This document shows, one piece after another, positions 1 to 8,485 of a stretch of 64,000 nt of DNA (position 1 is its first letter; each line of letters opens with the position of its first letter). This DNA is from JABJOR01 sp965602485 (GTDB lineage Bacteria > Pseudomonadota > Alphaproteobacteria > Rhodospirillales > Casp-alpha2). The stretch covers positions 372,001 to 436,000 of the forward strand of contig CBFCYM010000002.1 in assembly GCA_965602485.1 (NCBI GenBank), written 5' to 3'. A program made the position numbers and the translations under genes. A model generated the notes under the pieces. That model searched no databases, was not told where the DNA came from, and saw only the letters and a program-made list of their open reading frames with translations.

Positions 1-306
1 CAACTTGTTGTGCAGGCCCGAGGCAATGTCCATGCCCAATTCCATGGCACGGACCAGTGTTGCTGTCCATTCTGCCGAAATAATGCCACCGCGATTGGCA
101 ACGCCGACCACAAGGGTCTTTACGCCAGCAGCGGCTGCGTCTTCCAACGTCATGTCGGGAATGCCCAAATCGGCGTTGCAGCCATCGAGACGCAACTGAC
201 CGAGACACCATTCGGGTCGCCAATGGACTACGCCCTGTGCGGTCTTGGCGGCAAGCTGGTCGGCGGCATCGCCGATGAACATCAAATATGGAGTGCGGAG
301 CGACAT
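1..306 (-). CDS. dgcN: D-glutamate N-acetyltransferase-like protein (DUF1611 N-terminal part), 3' end outside window
   Basis: The first 102 codons are present and the gene continues past the left edge. The product opens MSLRTPYLMFIGDAADQLA, followed by stretches such as DWRPEW-like VHWRPEWCLGQLR and LVVGVANRGG. These match my memory of the N-terminal domain of the DUF1611 family, whose marine members include DgcN, which acetylates D-glutamate as the first step of D-glutamate catabolism. The start codon at 304-306 is the first Met of this conserved opening. The usual partner, a DgcA-like epimerase, would have to lie to the left. Family assignment is fairly firm; the exact substrate is inferred from family knowledge only. 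Confidence 0.65.
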   Translation of the reverse strand, partial: MSLRTPYLMFIGDAADQLAAKTAQGVVHWRPEWCLGQLRLDGCNADLGIPDMTLEDAAAAGVKTLVVGVANRGGIISAEWTATLVRAMELGMDIASGLHNKL

Positions 307-360
307 GGCCCTGTTTCCTTCATCACGCTAAATCATTGGTTTTGTATTATAGCAAAATAG

Positions 361-392
361 AAGGGCGGACTTCACCGGAAGTCCGCCCTTTT
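361..392. terminator. bidirectional Rho-independent terminator
   Basis: A perfect stem (AAGGGCGGACTT pairing with AAGTCCGCCCTT) with a 5-6 base loop is followed by TTTT on the plus strand and by a T-rich stretch on the minus strand. It ends transcription of the minus-strand flavoprotein gene at 422 and separates it from the dgcN-like gene. Confidence 0.85.
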
Positions 393-421
393 GTCCATAC
401 CCCTTTCGGGGAAAAGGTTCG

Positions 422-2881
422 TTACATCTTGATCCGTTCGTTTTTCGGATCGTACATGGGCCGCAAGGAGGCCGTGGCGGGCAGGCGTTTGCCTGCCACT
501 TCGATCTCATAGCTGCCGGATTTGATGTAGTCAGCATTTACGCCACCGTTTTCGATGGGGTTGTTGACGTAACCAAGACCGACACAGCCACCCAGTGTAT
601 AGCCGTACATGCCGCCCGTGATGTAACCGCAAATCTCGCCGTCACGCACGATGGGTTCATTGTGGTAGATCATGGAGTCCGGGTCGTTCATCAGGAACTG
701 CACCAGACGTTTTGAGACAACACCGGCTTCTTTCTGCTTGAGCAGGGCATCACGTCCGATGAAACCGCCGGGCTTGTCGTATTTGACGGCAAAATTCAGT
801 CCGGCCTCAATGGGGGTGTCTTCATCGGCGATGTCGTGGCCCCAGTGACGATAGGCCTTTTCGGTCCGCAGGCTGTTCATGGCGTGCATGCCGACATGAG
901 CCATGTCGAACTCTTTGCCAGCTTCGGCCAGAACCTCATAGACGTGCAGGGCCATATCACTTGGCACCCAGAGCTCCCAACCCAGTTCGCCCACATAGGA
1001 AATGCGTGATGCCCGCACGGTGGCGTAGCCAAGTTCGATTTCCTTGCTGGTGCCGAATGGGAAGGCCTCGTTGGATAGATCGGCAGGTGTAACCTTGTTC
1101 AACAATGCGCGCGAATTCGGTCCCTGCACGTTGATGCCGGCATAGGCTGCCGTAACATCGGTCAGCACGGCGTGTGCGTCTGCCGGAATATGGCTTTGTA
1201 ACCATGTGAAATCACGTGTGTGGCTTGAAAACGCGGTCATGACCATAAAGGCGTCTTCGGCCACGCGGGTGACCGTCAGATCGGCCGAGATGCCGCCATT
1301 ATTGTTGAGCCACTGTGTATAGACCATGCTGTCGGTCTTAACGGCCATGTCATTGGCCGAAACGTAGTTGATGACCTTTTCCGCGTCGCGGCCCTGTAAC
1401 AGGAACTTCGAGAACGTCGAGATATCAAGCAGTCCGACGTTTTCACGAATGGCGCGGTGTTCATTGCCAGTGTGCTCGAACCAGTTCTGGCGACCATAGC
1501 TGTATTCGTATTTCGGCTCGATGCCCTGCGGTGCAAACCAGTTGGGGCGCTCCCAACCACCGGCTTCGCCGAAGCAGGCGTTAGCGTTTTTCATGGCGTC
1601 GTAAAGCGGTGTGCGGCGTACTCCGCGTGCGGTCTCGACCTGCCGGAACGGCCAATGCATGGCGTATAGCAGGCCAAGGGATTCCGTGGTGCGGTCGTGC
1701 AGGTATTTCATGTTGGACTGGAACGACATCACGCGGCGCACATCAACGTCCCAAAGGTCGGCTGGTGGCTGGCCGTCGCGGATCCATTCGGCGAGCATCT
1801 TACCTGCGCCGCCCGACGACTGAATGCCGGTGGAGTTAAAGCCGGTGGCGACGAACACGCCTTCGACCTCGGGTGCGGCACCCAGATAGTAACGGTTATC
1901 GGGCGTGAAGCTTTCCGGACCGTTGAAGAAGGTCTGAATCCCGGCGGTCTCCAGAATAGGCAGACGGTGGATGGCGCGCTCCAGCATGGGCTCGAAGTGA
2001 TCGAAGTCTTCGGGCAGTTCATCGAACGCGAAGTCTTCGGGGATGCCATCGCCGCCCCATGGCTTGGCGACCGGTTCAAACGCGCCGATCAACAACTTGC
2101 CAGCGTCTTCCTTGCAATAGAAGCAGGACGTTGGCTCGCGCAGCACGGGCAGTTCACTCGGCAGGCCTTCAATGGGTTCGGTCACAACATAGAAATGTTC
2201 GGCACCATGCAGTGGAATATTAACGCCGATCTCGCGCGCGAAATCACGTGACCATAAACCACCGGCAATGACCAAATATTCGCACTCAATGTCACCCTTG
2301 TCGGTGGACACGCTGGTAACGCGGCCATTCATGACCTTGGCACCGGTGACCTTGGTGTTTTCCATAATGGTCGCGCCGCCCTGGCGAGCGCCCTTGGCCA
2401 TAGCCTGGGTTACGTCGATGGGATTGCATTGGCCATCGCGCGGCAGATAGACGCCGCCGACAAGGTCCTCAGTGCGCAGGATGGGGTACTTCTCGCCGAT
2501 CCAGTCGGGCGAGACATCTTCGACTTCGAGACCAAAGACGCGTGCCATGGATGCGCCGCGCTGGAGTTCTTCCATGCGTTCCATATCGGTTGCGACAGAG
2601 ATCGAACCGTTTTGCTTGAGCCCTGTAGCCTGACCGGTTTCAGCCTCCAGTCCAGCGAACAGTTCGGCGGTGTACTGGGCGATCTTGGTCATGTTCTGGG
2701 TGGCGCGAAGCTGACCGACCAGCCCGGCAGCGTGCCACGTGGTGCCACAGGTAAGCTGTTTGCGCTCCAACAAGATAACATCGGTCCAGCCGATCTTGGT
2801 CAGGTGATAGGCAACCGAACATCCGACGGCACCGCCACCAACGATGACGACCTGGGCACGCTTTGGAACACTGTCAGCCAT
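422..2881 (-). CDS. dimethylglycine/sarcosine dehydrogenase-like FAD + GcvT protein (copy 1)
   Basis: An 819-residue two-part flavoenzyme. The N-terminal half is a DAO-type FAD domain with the dinucleotide motif GGGAVG at residues 15-20 and TTWHAAGL at 47-54. His50 matches the histidine that carries covalent FAD in mitochondrial dimethylglycine and sarcosine dehydrogenases. The C-terminal half (from about residue 430) is a GcvT/aminomethyltransferase-like folate domain, which in the family captures the released methyl as 5,10-methylene-tetrahydrofolate. Length fits the family (about 800-860). A GAGGAAAA ribosome-binding site precedes the ATG. It lies 48 bases after an XRE-cupin regulator on the same strand, likely one operon. 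Substrate could be dimethylglycine, sarcosine or a related N-methyl amino acid. A paralogue lies at 24141. Confidence 0.82.
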   Translation of the reverse strand: MADSVPKRAQVVIVGGGAVGCSVAYHLTKIGWTDVILLERKQLTCGTTWHAAGLVGQLRATQNMTKIAQYTAELFAGLEAETGQATGLKQNGSISVATDMERMEELQRGASMARVFGLEVEDVSPDWIGEKYPILRTEDLVGGVYLPRDGQCNPIDVTQAMAKGARQGGATIMENTKVTGAKVMNGRVTSVSTDKGDIECEYLVIAGGLWSRDFAREIGVNIPLHGAEHFYVVTEPIEGLPSELPVLREPTSCFYCKEDAGKLLIGAFEPVAKPWGGDGIPEDFAFDELPEDFDHFEPMLERAIHRLPILETAGIQTFFNGPESFTPDNRYYLGAAPEVEGVFVATGFNSTGIQSSGGAGKMLAEWIRDGQPPADLWDVDVRRVMSFQSNMKYLHDRTTESLGLLYAMHWPFRQVETARGVRRTPLYDAMKNANACFGEAGGWERPNWFAPQGIEPKYEYSYGRQNWFEHTGNEHRAIRENVGLLDISTFSKFLLQGRDAEKVINYVSANDMAVKTDSMVYTQWLNNNGGISADLTVTRVAEDAFMVMTAFSSHTRDFTWLQSHIPADAHAVLTDVTAAYAGINVQGPNSRALLNKVTPADLSNEAFPFGTSKEIELGYATVRASRISYVGELGWELWVPSDMALHVYEVLAEAGKEFDMAHVGMHAMNSLRTEKAYRHWGHDIADEDTPIEAGLNFAVKYDKPGGFIGRDALLKQKEAGVVSKRLVQFLMNDPDSMIYHNEPIVRDGEICGYITGGMYGYTLGGCVGLGYVNNPIENGGVNADYIKSGSYEIEVAGKRLPATASLRPMYDPKNERIKM

Positions 2882-2929
2882 GGAATTTTCCTCTTATAAA
2901 TTAGATCGTTATTTTTGTAATCGAATTGC

Positions 2930-3583
2930 TTAATAGGTCGGGGGTGACATCACCCACATGACGCGCGCCGGGCTTGCATCGGGATTGCCCGAGCGATGCG
3001 GCTGCATACCGTCAAAGGTGATGCTGTCACCGGTTTCAAGAACGTAGTGTTGTTCGCCAATCCAGATTTCAAGGCGGCCTTCAATGACGAAGGCAGCTTC
3101 TTGGCAGGGGCGTCCGTAGAGCGCTTCGCCGGTGGTGGCGTGCGGCTCATAGGATGTCATGACCATTTCAAATGCACCGCTAAGATTGGGCGAGAGCAGT
3201 TCCTCTGTGACGCCTGATCCGGTAAACGTTAGACGCCGCCGATCGCTACGCCGCACGATCAGATCGCGTTCTTCGGGCGCAGCGGATGCGCCACCCTGAA
3301 AAAACCAGCTGATCTGTACGTCCAGCGCCTCGGCGATTTCCTTGAGTCGGTCAATGGAGACTGCCGTGATATTGCGTTCGATCTGGCTGATATACCCGAC
3401 AGAGCGGCCAATGCGTTCAGCCAACGCGGTGATGGTCAGGTTTTTGGCCTTGCGCAGGTCGCGGATTTGCTCACCCACAGGTGCGGCGTCGTCCATACTG
3501 GCAGGCACCGATGCCATCCGCTCTGCATCGTCGGGCAGATCATTATTTACCGCGTGCGGCGTGGTGTGATTGCGATCCATCAT
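2930..3583 (-). CDS. XRE-family regulator with C-terminal cupin domain
   Basis: About 217 residues. A helix-turn-helix occupies roughly residues 38-93 (IRDLRKAKNLTITALAERIG followed by the typical VGYISQIER recognition segment). A cupin effector domain fills about 130-210 (ETGDSITFDGMQPHR). Such proteins usually sense small amines or amino acids and control adjacent catabolic genes. Two ATGs in tandem (3583 and 3580) follow a TTG; I use the first ATG. It is upstream of and co-directional with the dimethylglycine dehydrogenase-like gene, which it probably controls together with itself. AT-rich half-sites upstream (3655-3691) are candidate binding sites. Confidence 0.85.
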   Translation of the reverse strand: MMDRNHTTPHAVNNDLPDDAERMASVPASMDDAAPVGEQIRDLRKAKNLTITALAERIGRSVGYISQIERNITAVSIDRLKEIAEALDVQISWFFQGGASAAPEERDLIVRRSDRRRLTFTGSGVTEELLSPNLSGAFEMVMTSYEPHATTGEALYGRPCQEAAFVIEGRLEIWIGEQHYVLETGDSITFDGMQPHRSGNPDASPARVMWVMSPPTY

Positions 3584-3654
3584 CAAAAACCAGTGCCAGA
3601 AACCCTGTTGTGCGTATGCATGTTGGAGGGAAGTTTCGCGCCAAAAATGAAAAA

Positions 3655-3691
3655 AAGAAAGTGAAATTTCATTTTTTTATTTTCACTCATT
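3655..3691. promoter_or_regulatory. AT-rich palindromic half-sites upstream of the XRE-cupin gene
   Basis: A perfect 10-base palindrome TGAAATTTCA lies at 3662-3671. GTGAAAT at 3661-3667 is matched by inverted ATTTTCAC at 3679-3686. The position, 70-100 bases before the start codon at 3583, suits an operator for autoregulation. The function is inferred. Confidence 0.4.
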
Positions 3692-3694
3692 GGG

Positions 3695-3732
3695 CAAAAA
3701 GAAACGGCGGCACCCGCAAGGGATGCCGCCGT
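3695..3732 (-). terminator. Rho-independent terminator of mmsA
   Basis: A GC-rich stem (3704-3715 with 3720-3732, one bulged base, GCAA loop) is followed on the minus strand by TTTCTTTTTGC. It lies 25 bases past the mmsA stop codon. Confidence 0.8.
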
Positions 3733-3756
3733 GTTTTGTAGAGCGGATTGAACGTC

Positions 3757-5262
3757 TTAGACGTCGGAACCACGCGAGAAGTGGAACGCTGCACCTTCGC
3801 GCATGCCCGAAGGCCAGCGTGAGGTGACGGTTTTCAGCTTGGTGTAGAAGCGCACGCCTTCCATGCCGTGGATGGAGTGATCGCCGAACAGCGAGTCCTT
3901 CCAACCACCGAAGCTGTGGTAGGCCACCGGTACGGGGATCGGCACGTTGACGCCGACCATGCCGACCTGAATCTGCTTGGCAAAATCACGCGCGGTGTCG
4001 CCATCGCGGGTGAAGATCGCCGTACCGTTGCCATAGGCATGGTCGTTGATCATCTTGACCGCTTCGCTGTAATCATTGGAGCGAACAACGCTGAGCACAG
4101 GGCCGAAGATTTCTTCCTTGTAGATATCCATGTCTGTGGTGACACGGTCAAACAGGCAGCCGCCGACGAAGAAGCCGTTTTCATAGCCCTGCAAGTTGAC
4201 GTTGCGGCCATCAACCACAAGCTCAGCACCCTGCTGAACACCGCCATCAATGTAGCCGAGGACACGCTGCTGGGCTTCCTTGGTAACAACCGGGCCCATT
4301 TCCGAGGCCGGATCATTGTAAGGGCCGACTTTGAGTTCACGTACGCGTGGGGCCAGTGCTTCGATGAAGCGGTCGGCGGTTTCTTCACCAACGGGTATGG
4401 CAACCGAGATCGCCATGCAACGTTCGCCAGCCGAGCCATAGGCAGCGCCCATGGCAGCATCGACAACCTGATCCATGTCCGCGTCGGGCATGATGATCAT
4501 GTGGTTTTTGGCACCGCACAGGGCCTGTACGCGTTTGTCGTTGGCGCAGCCGGTGGAATAGATGTAGCGACCGATCGGCGTAGAGCCGACAAAACTGATG
4601 GCTTTGACATCGGGGTCGGTCAGCAGGGCGTCGACAGCTTCCTTGTCACCGTTAACGACGTTGAACACGCCATCAGGCAAGCCAGCTTCGGTGAGCAGTT
4701 CGGCCATACGCATGCCGCAGGACGGATCACGCTCGGACGGCTTGAGGATAAAGGTGTTGCCGCATGCCAGTGCCATGGGGAACATCCACATGGGTACCAT
4801 GGCGGGGAAGTTGAACGGTGTGATACCGGCGCATACGCCAACGGCCTGGCGCACGGAATGCACGTCTACGCCGTTGGCGGCACTTTCGGTGAATTCACCT
4901 TTCAGAAGATGCGGAATGCCACAGGCAAACTCGACGACTTCGAGGCCACGCCCGACTTCACCCTTGGCATCAGGCAGGGTCTTGCCGTGCTCGCTGGAAA
5001 CCAGTTCAGCCAGTTCGTCCATGTTGGCGATCAGCAGTTCGCGGAACTTGAACATGATCTGTGCGCGCCGTGCCGGCGGCATGTGGGACCAGGCGGGAAA
5101 GGCGTCGCGTGCGCTTTCGACAGCAGCGCGAACTTCTTCCTTGGTGGCCAGCGCGACGGAGCGGTGGGCCTCGCCTGTGGCGGGGTTGAATACGTCAGCG
5201 GAGCGGCCACTGGTGCCAGCGACAATCTTGCCGCCGATGTAATGCTGAATTTGCTTGGTCAT
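3757..5262 (-). CDS. mmsA: methylmalonate-semialdehyde dehydrogenase (CoA-acylating)
   Basis: A 501-residue aldehyde dehydrogenase, the usual MmsA length. It carries the nucleophile Cys282 in GERCMA. Where other aldehyde dehydrogenases have the general-base glutamate it has Asn253 (GAKNHMI), the hallmark of the CoA-dependent MMSDH class. Also visible are the cofactor segment TPFNFPAMVPMWMFP (148-162) and FVGSTPIGRYIY (224-235). The enzyme converts methylmalonate or malonate semialdehyde to propionyl- or acetyl-CoA plus CO2 with NAD+, in valine and beta-alanine breakdown. It follows the aminotransferase at 5369 on the same strand, separated by a stem-loop. That pairing suggests beta-alanine to malonate semialdehyde to acetyl-CoA. 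Confidence 0.93.
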   Translation of the reverse strand: MTKQIQHYIGGKIVAGTSGRSADVFNPATGEAHRSVALATKEEVRAAVESARDAFPAWSHMPPARRAQIMFKFRELLIANMDELAELVSSEHGKTLPDAKGEVGRGLEVVEFACGIPHLLKGEFTESAANGVDVHSVRQAVGVCAGITPFNFPAMVPMWMFPMALACGNTFILKPSERDPSCGMRMAELLTEAGLPDGVFNVVNGDKEAVDALLTDPDVKAISFVGSTPIGRYIYSTGCANDKRVQALCGAKNHMIIMPDADMDQVVDAAMGAAYGSAGERCMAISVAIPVGEETADRFIEALAPRVRELKVGPYNDPASEMGPVVTKEAQQRVLGYIDGGVQQGAELVVDGRNVNLQGYENGFFVGGCLFDRVTTDMDIYKEEIFGPVLSVVRSNDYSEAVKMINDHAYGNGTAIFTRDGDTARDFAKQIQVGMVGVNVPIPVPVAYHSFGGWKDSLFGDHSIHGMEGVRFYTKLKTVTSRWPSGMREGAAFHFSRGSDV

Positions 5263-5310
5263 GTTGTGTGCTTTCGATTAACGGGCAGATTGGAGAATAC
5301 CCGAGTATAC

Positions 5311-5348
5311 GATGAGGACGATGCACTGTCCCGCGCATCGTCCTCATC
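5311..5348. repeat. intergenic stem-loop between aminotransferase and mmsA
   Basis: A 14-base perfect inverted repeat (GATGAGGACGATGC at 5311-5324, complement at 5335-5348) encloses a 10-base loop. There is no T-run on either side, so it is more likely an attenuator or mRNA-processing hairpin that sets the ratio of the two transcripts than a full terminator. Confidence 0.7.
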
Positions 5349-5368
5349 AAGGTAAGATTTTAGAGCGA

Positions 5369-6679
5369 TCAGATGGCTTCGAATGTCTGGCGAAGCTTGT
5401 CGACGATTTCGTCAATCTGGCTTTTTTCACAAATGAAGGCCGGCGCGACGCAACCGGTGTCGCCGGTGAATTTGACGTGCAGGCCGTTCCAGAACAGATC
5501 TTTCTGGGTCTGGGTGCCAAGTACGCCGGGGTTCCCTTTTGGTTTCAATTCGACAGCGCCGAGCATGCCGTAGCCACGGATGTCCTTAACGCAATCGAGG
5601 TCCTGCAAGCTGAACAGGCCGTCGAGGAAGTATTCCGACAATTCGTTGGCGCGTTCGAACAGGTTCTCGTTCTGGTAAGCGTTCTGTACGGCGATCCCTG
5701 CGGCGCAGGCAGCGGGGTGGCCGGAGTAGGTGTAGCCATGGAAGAACTCAATGGCGTTGTCCGGAGCCGCATTGTTGATGGTGTCGTAAATTTCATCTTT
5801 GACGGCAACCGCACCCATGGGCTGTGAACCGTTGGTGATGGCTTTTGCCATGGTCATGATGTCGGGCGTGACGCCAAAGGCCTGTGCGGCAAACGCATGA
5901 CCGGTCCGGCCAAAGCCACAGATGACTTCATCAAAGACCAGCAGGATGCCGTGCTCATCACAAATCGTGCGCAGACGCTCGAGGTAGCCTTTTGGTGGAA
6001 CCAGCACGCCGGTTGATCCGGCAATAGGTTCGACAAAGACAGCTGCGATGGTAGATGCACCATACATTTCAACAAAACGCTGCAGATCGTCTGCCAGTTC
6101 CGCGCCGCTTTCCGGTTGTCCGCGTACGAACAACTCTTCAGGGTTCCAGGTGTGACGCATGGCGACAACGTTGGGCATGACACCGGAAAATGTTTCGCGG
6201 TTTTTGACCATGCCACTCAAGCTGACACCACCGATATTCACACCATGATAGCCGCGTTCGCGTGAAACAAAGCGGGTGCGCTGACCGTCGCCCTTGGCAC
6301 GGTGGTAGGCCATCGCCATCTTCAGTGCAGTATCAATGCTTTCAGAGCCAGAGTTGGTGAAGAACACATGGTTCATGGGCTCAGGCAGAATGCGTGCAAC
6401 TTTCTGTGCCAGTTCAAAGCCACCCGGCGTGCTGGTCATGAACGGTGAGGCATAATCGTTGACCAAAAGCTGCTCATAGACGGCTTCGGCGATATCCTTG
6501 CGGCCATGACCCAGTGGGCAGCAGAACAGGCCGGACGATCCATCAATGACCGTGCCACCATTGTGGTCGGTGAAATAGACGCCTTCGCCTTTTACGATCA
6601 GGCGGGGGCTTTCCTTGAACTCACGGTTCGAGGTAAAGGGCATCCATTGGTTTTCAAGAGAATTGGCTGTGTACTGCAT
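5369..6679 (-). CDS. omega-amino acid:pyruvate aminotransferase (beta-alanine and/or taurine)
   Basis: A 436-residue class III PLP aminotransferase. PLP would be bound by Lys279 (MTMAKAITNG) with Asp250 (LLVFDEVICGFGR) on the pyridine nitrogen; NSGSESIDTALKMA (109-122) is the phosphate-binding segment. Overall it resembles the beta-alanine:pyruvate transaminase group (opening QWMPFTSNR, SGLFCCPLGHGRKDI). It passes the amino group to pyruvate, giving alanine. Context points two ways. The next gene, mmsA, suggests beta-alanine. Divergent MocR regulators, ald and xsc suggest taurine:pyruvate aminotransferase (Tpa), whose alanine product needs Ald. Both substrates are possible. A GGAG ribosome-binding site precedes the ATG. 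Confidence 0.85.
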   Translation of the reverse strand: MQYTANSLENQWMPFTSNREFKESPRLIVKGEGVYFTDHNGGTVIDGSSGLFCCPLGHGRKDIAEAVYEQLLVNDYASPFMTSTPGGFELAQKVARILPEPMNHVFFTNSGSESIDTALKMAMAYHRAKGDGQRTRFVSRERGYHGVNIGGVSLSGMVKNRETFSGVMPNVVAMRHTWNPEELFVRGQPESGAELADDLQRFVEMYGASTIAAVFVEPIAGSTGVLVPPKGYLERLRTICDEHGILLVFDEVICGFGRTGHAFAAQAFGVTPDIMTMAKAITNGSQPMGAVAVKDEIYDTINNAAPDNAIEFFHGYTYSGHPAACAAGIAVQNAYQNENLFERANELSEYFLDGLFSLQDLDCVKDIRGYGMLGAVELKPKGNPGVLGTQTQKDLFWNGLHVKFTGDTGCVAPAFICEKSQIDEIVDKLRQTFEAI

Positions 6680-6898
6680 GATGCATGCTCCGTGTCAGAA
6701 GTGTTGTTATGAATTATGTGACGATCATTTTTAGGCCCGCTCCGGCGCGGCTTTATCGCGCCTGTGCGGATGCGAGAACCTAGATCGTTCCCTGATGCTG
6801 AACCTATGGATTTCCGCCGGTTTACGATAGTGCCAGTTTTGGGATGTTTTTAGAGCCAGCAGGTTCTACTATCACCTGACATTCTGAGACAGGCAACC
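6680..6898. promoter_or_regulatory. divergent promoter region between aminotransferase and first MocR gene
   Basis: The 219 bases carry a direct repeat of GCCAG (6832-6836 and 6855-6859), each preceded by AGTG/AGAG, spaced 23 bases. Spaced direct repeats are what MocR/PdxR-type regulators commonly bind. The minus-strand reading CTGGCACTAT at 6827-6836 recurs as CTGGCTCTAT on the plus strand in the ald leader near 10172. Suggestive only. Confidence 0.35.
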
Positions 6899-8386
6899 AT
6901 GCAAGACTTTATCTTTAACCTGAAACGCGACGGCCAGATGAGCATTCAGGCCGAACTGCGCCAGCAACTAGTGGCGGGTATTCTGGGCGGCCAGATCAGT
7001 ACAGCCGAACCGCTGCCGTCGAGCCGCAAGCTGGCCAAGCGGCTGAGCATTTCGCGCAACACGGTGAGCATTGTCTATCAGGGCTTGGTTGATGACGGTT
7101 TTCTGATTGCGCACGAGCGGCGTGGTTTCTTTGTGAATGCCGATATTCGCCCACGCGCCTTTGCGCCTGAAAACATACGTATGGCAAACGGTGATAACAC
7201 ACACATGTCGGGTGAGAATGAACCGCCATGGCGCGATATGTTCCGTGTGCGGCCCAGTGATCAACGCAATATAGACCGCCCGTCTGACTGGCAGCGTTAT
7301 CCCTATCCGTTCATTTATGGGCAGGTCGATAAGGAACTGTTCCCCATCGTGGAATGGCGTGAATGCTCGCGTCAGGCTTTGGGCCGTGGTGGTGTGGATG
7401 CATGGGCGGCGGATTCCTATAACAATGATGACCCCCTGTTGATTGAACAGATCCGCACGCGCCTGTTGCCACGGCGCGGCATTATGGCGGACGAGGATCA
7501 GATATTGGTGACGCTTGGTGCGCAGAACGCACTTTATCTGCTGGGCAGTTTGTTGATGCACGCCGACGATACGGTTGGGTTCGAAGAGCCGGGCTATCAG
7601 GCGGCGCGCAATATCTTCGCGCTCAAGACACCTGACGTGCGCCCCATTCCGGTGGATGGTGACGGGTTGGTGGTTGATGAGCGGGTTAATGCGTGTGGCT
7701 TTATCTACACCACACCAAGCCATCATTATCCAAGCACGGTGACCATGTCGCTGGAGCGCCGCCGCGCCCTGTTGGCGCAAGCCTCAAAAAGCGGCTTTGT
7801 GATCATTGAGGATGACTACGAGTTCGAAACCAATTACCTGTCCGAGCCGATCCCTGCGCTTAAGTCGCTCGACCGCGATAACCGGGTGATCTATGTCGGC
7901 AGTCTGTCCAAAAGCCTGTTTCCCGGTTTGCGGCTGGGTTATCTGGTGGGGCCACGCGAACTGGTGCAAGAGGCTCGCGCCCTGCGCCGCTTGATGCTGC
8001 ACCACCCCCCCAATAACAATCAGCGTACCGCCGCGCTGTTTCTATCATTGGGTTATCACGACACGCTGATCAATCGGCTGCACAAGGTTTACCGAGAACG
8101 CTGGCAATCCATGGGGCGTGCTTTGGCTACGCATTTGCCTGATGCCTCTGACGTGCCGTCGTTTGGTGGTACCAGTTACTGGGTGCGTGGGCCGCGCGAT
8201 CTTGACGCCAGCGCGCTGGCTGCCAGTGCGCTTGAACGCGGTGTGGTCATTGAACCCGGCGATACAACGTTTGCCTGCGCCGATCCGCCAAAGAATTTCT
8301 TCCGGTTGGCATTTTCATCGATTGCGGCGGACAAAATTGAACCCGGCATCGCATTGCTTTCACAGTTGATCGCGCACGATCATTAG
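6899..8386 (+). CDS. MocR/TauR-type regulator (GntR HTH + aminotransferase-like domain), copy 1
   Basis: 495 residues. The N-terminal winged helix of the GntR type spans about 1-75 (PSSRKLAKRLSISRNTVSIVYQG). A fold-type I aminotransferase-like effector domain fills about 140-495 and keeps the PLP lysine, Lys338, in VGSLSKSLFPGLRLGY. MocR proteins use PLP adducts with amino acids as the signal. TauR, the known activator of taurine genes in alphaproteobacteria, belongs to this family. Divergent placement from the aminotransferase and proximity to ald and xsc support a taurine or omega-amino-acid role. A close paralogue follows immediately. Confidence 0.88.
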   Translation: MQDFIFNLKRDGQMSIQAELRQQLVAGILGGQISTAEPLPSSRKLAKRLSISRNTVSIVYQGLVDDGFLIAHERRGFFVNADIRPRAFAPENIRMANGDNTHMSGENEPPWRDMFRVRPSDQRNIDRPSDWQRYPYPFIYGQVDKELFPIVEWRECSRQALGRGGVDAWAADSYNNDDPLLIEQIRTRLLPRRGIMADEDQILVTLGAQNALYLLGSLLMHADDTVGFEEPGYQAARNIFALKTPDVRPIPVDGDGLVVDERVNACGFIYTTPSHHYPSTVTMSLERRRALLAQASKSGFVIIEDDYEFETNYLSEPIPALKSLDRDNRVIYVGSLSKSLFPGLRLGYLVGPRELVQEARALRRLMLHHPPNNNQRTAALFLSLGYHDTLINRLHKVYRERWQSMGRALATHLPDASDVPSFGGTSYWVRGPRDLDASALAASALERGVVIEPGDTTFACADPPKNFFRLAFSSIAADKIEPGIALLSQLIAHDH

Positions 8387-8404
8387 GTCTAGTCTTGGAA
8401 AAAT

Positions 8405-8442
8405 CTGGACCCATGCCAGATATCGGCACTAAAGGGGTCCAG
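8405..8442. promoter_or_regulatory. inverted repeat CTGGACCC...GGGTCCAG before second MocR gene
   Basis: Arms 8405-8412 and 8435-8442 are perfect complements with a 22-base spacer that itself holds a near-palindrome, GCCAGATATCGGC. I recall that rhodobacterial TauR binds repeats beginning CTGGAC, so this is a candidate operator between the two regulator genes. The alternative is a terminator-like hairpin for the first gene, but no T-run follows. Confidence 0.45.
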
Positions 8443-8485
8443 CAAGAATTTCATTCGCAATTCACGTCTCAGGGAATTTGAAGAT

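Noticed and set aside
3868..5355. Long open frame (about 495 codons) on the plus strand opposite mmsA
   Set aside because: mmsA on the minus strand is unmistakable; the opposite frame is open only because of codon bias and shows no recognisable protein features.
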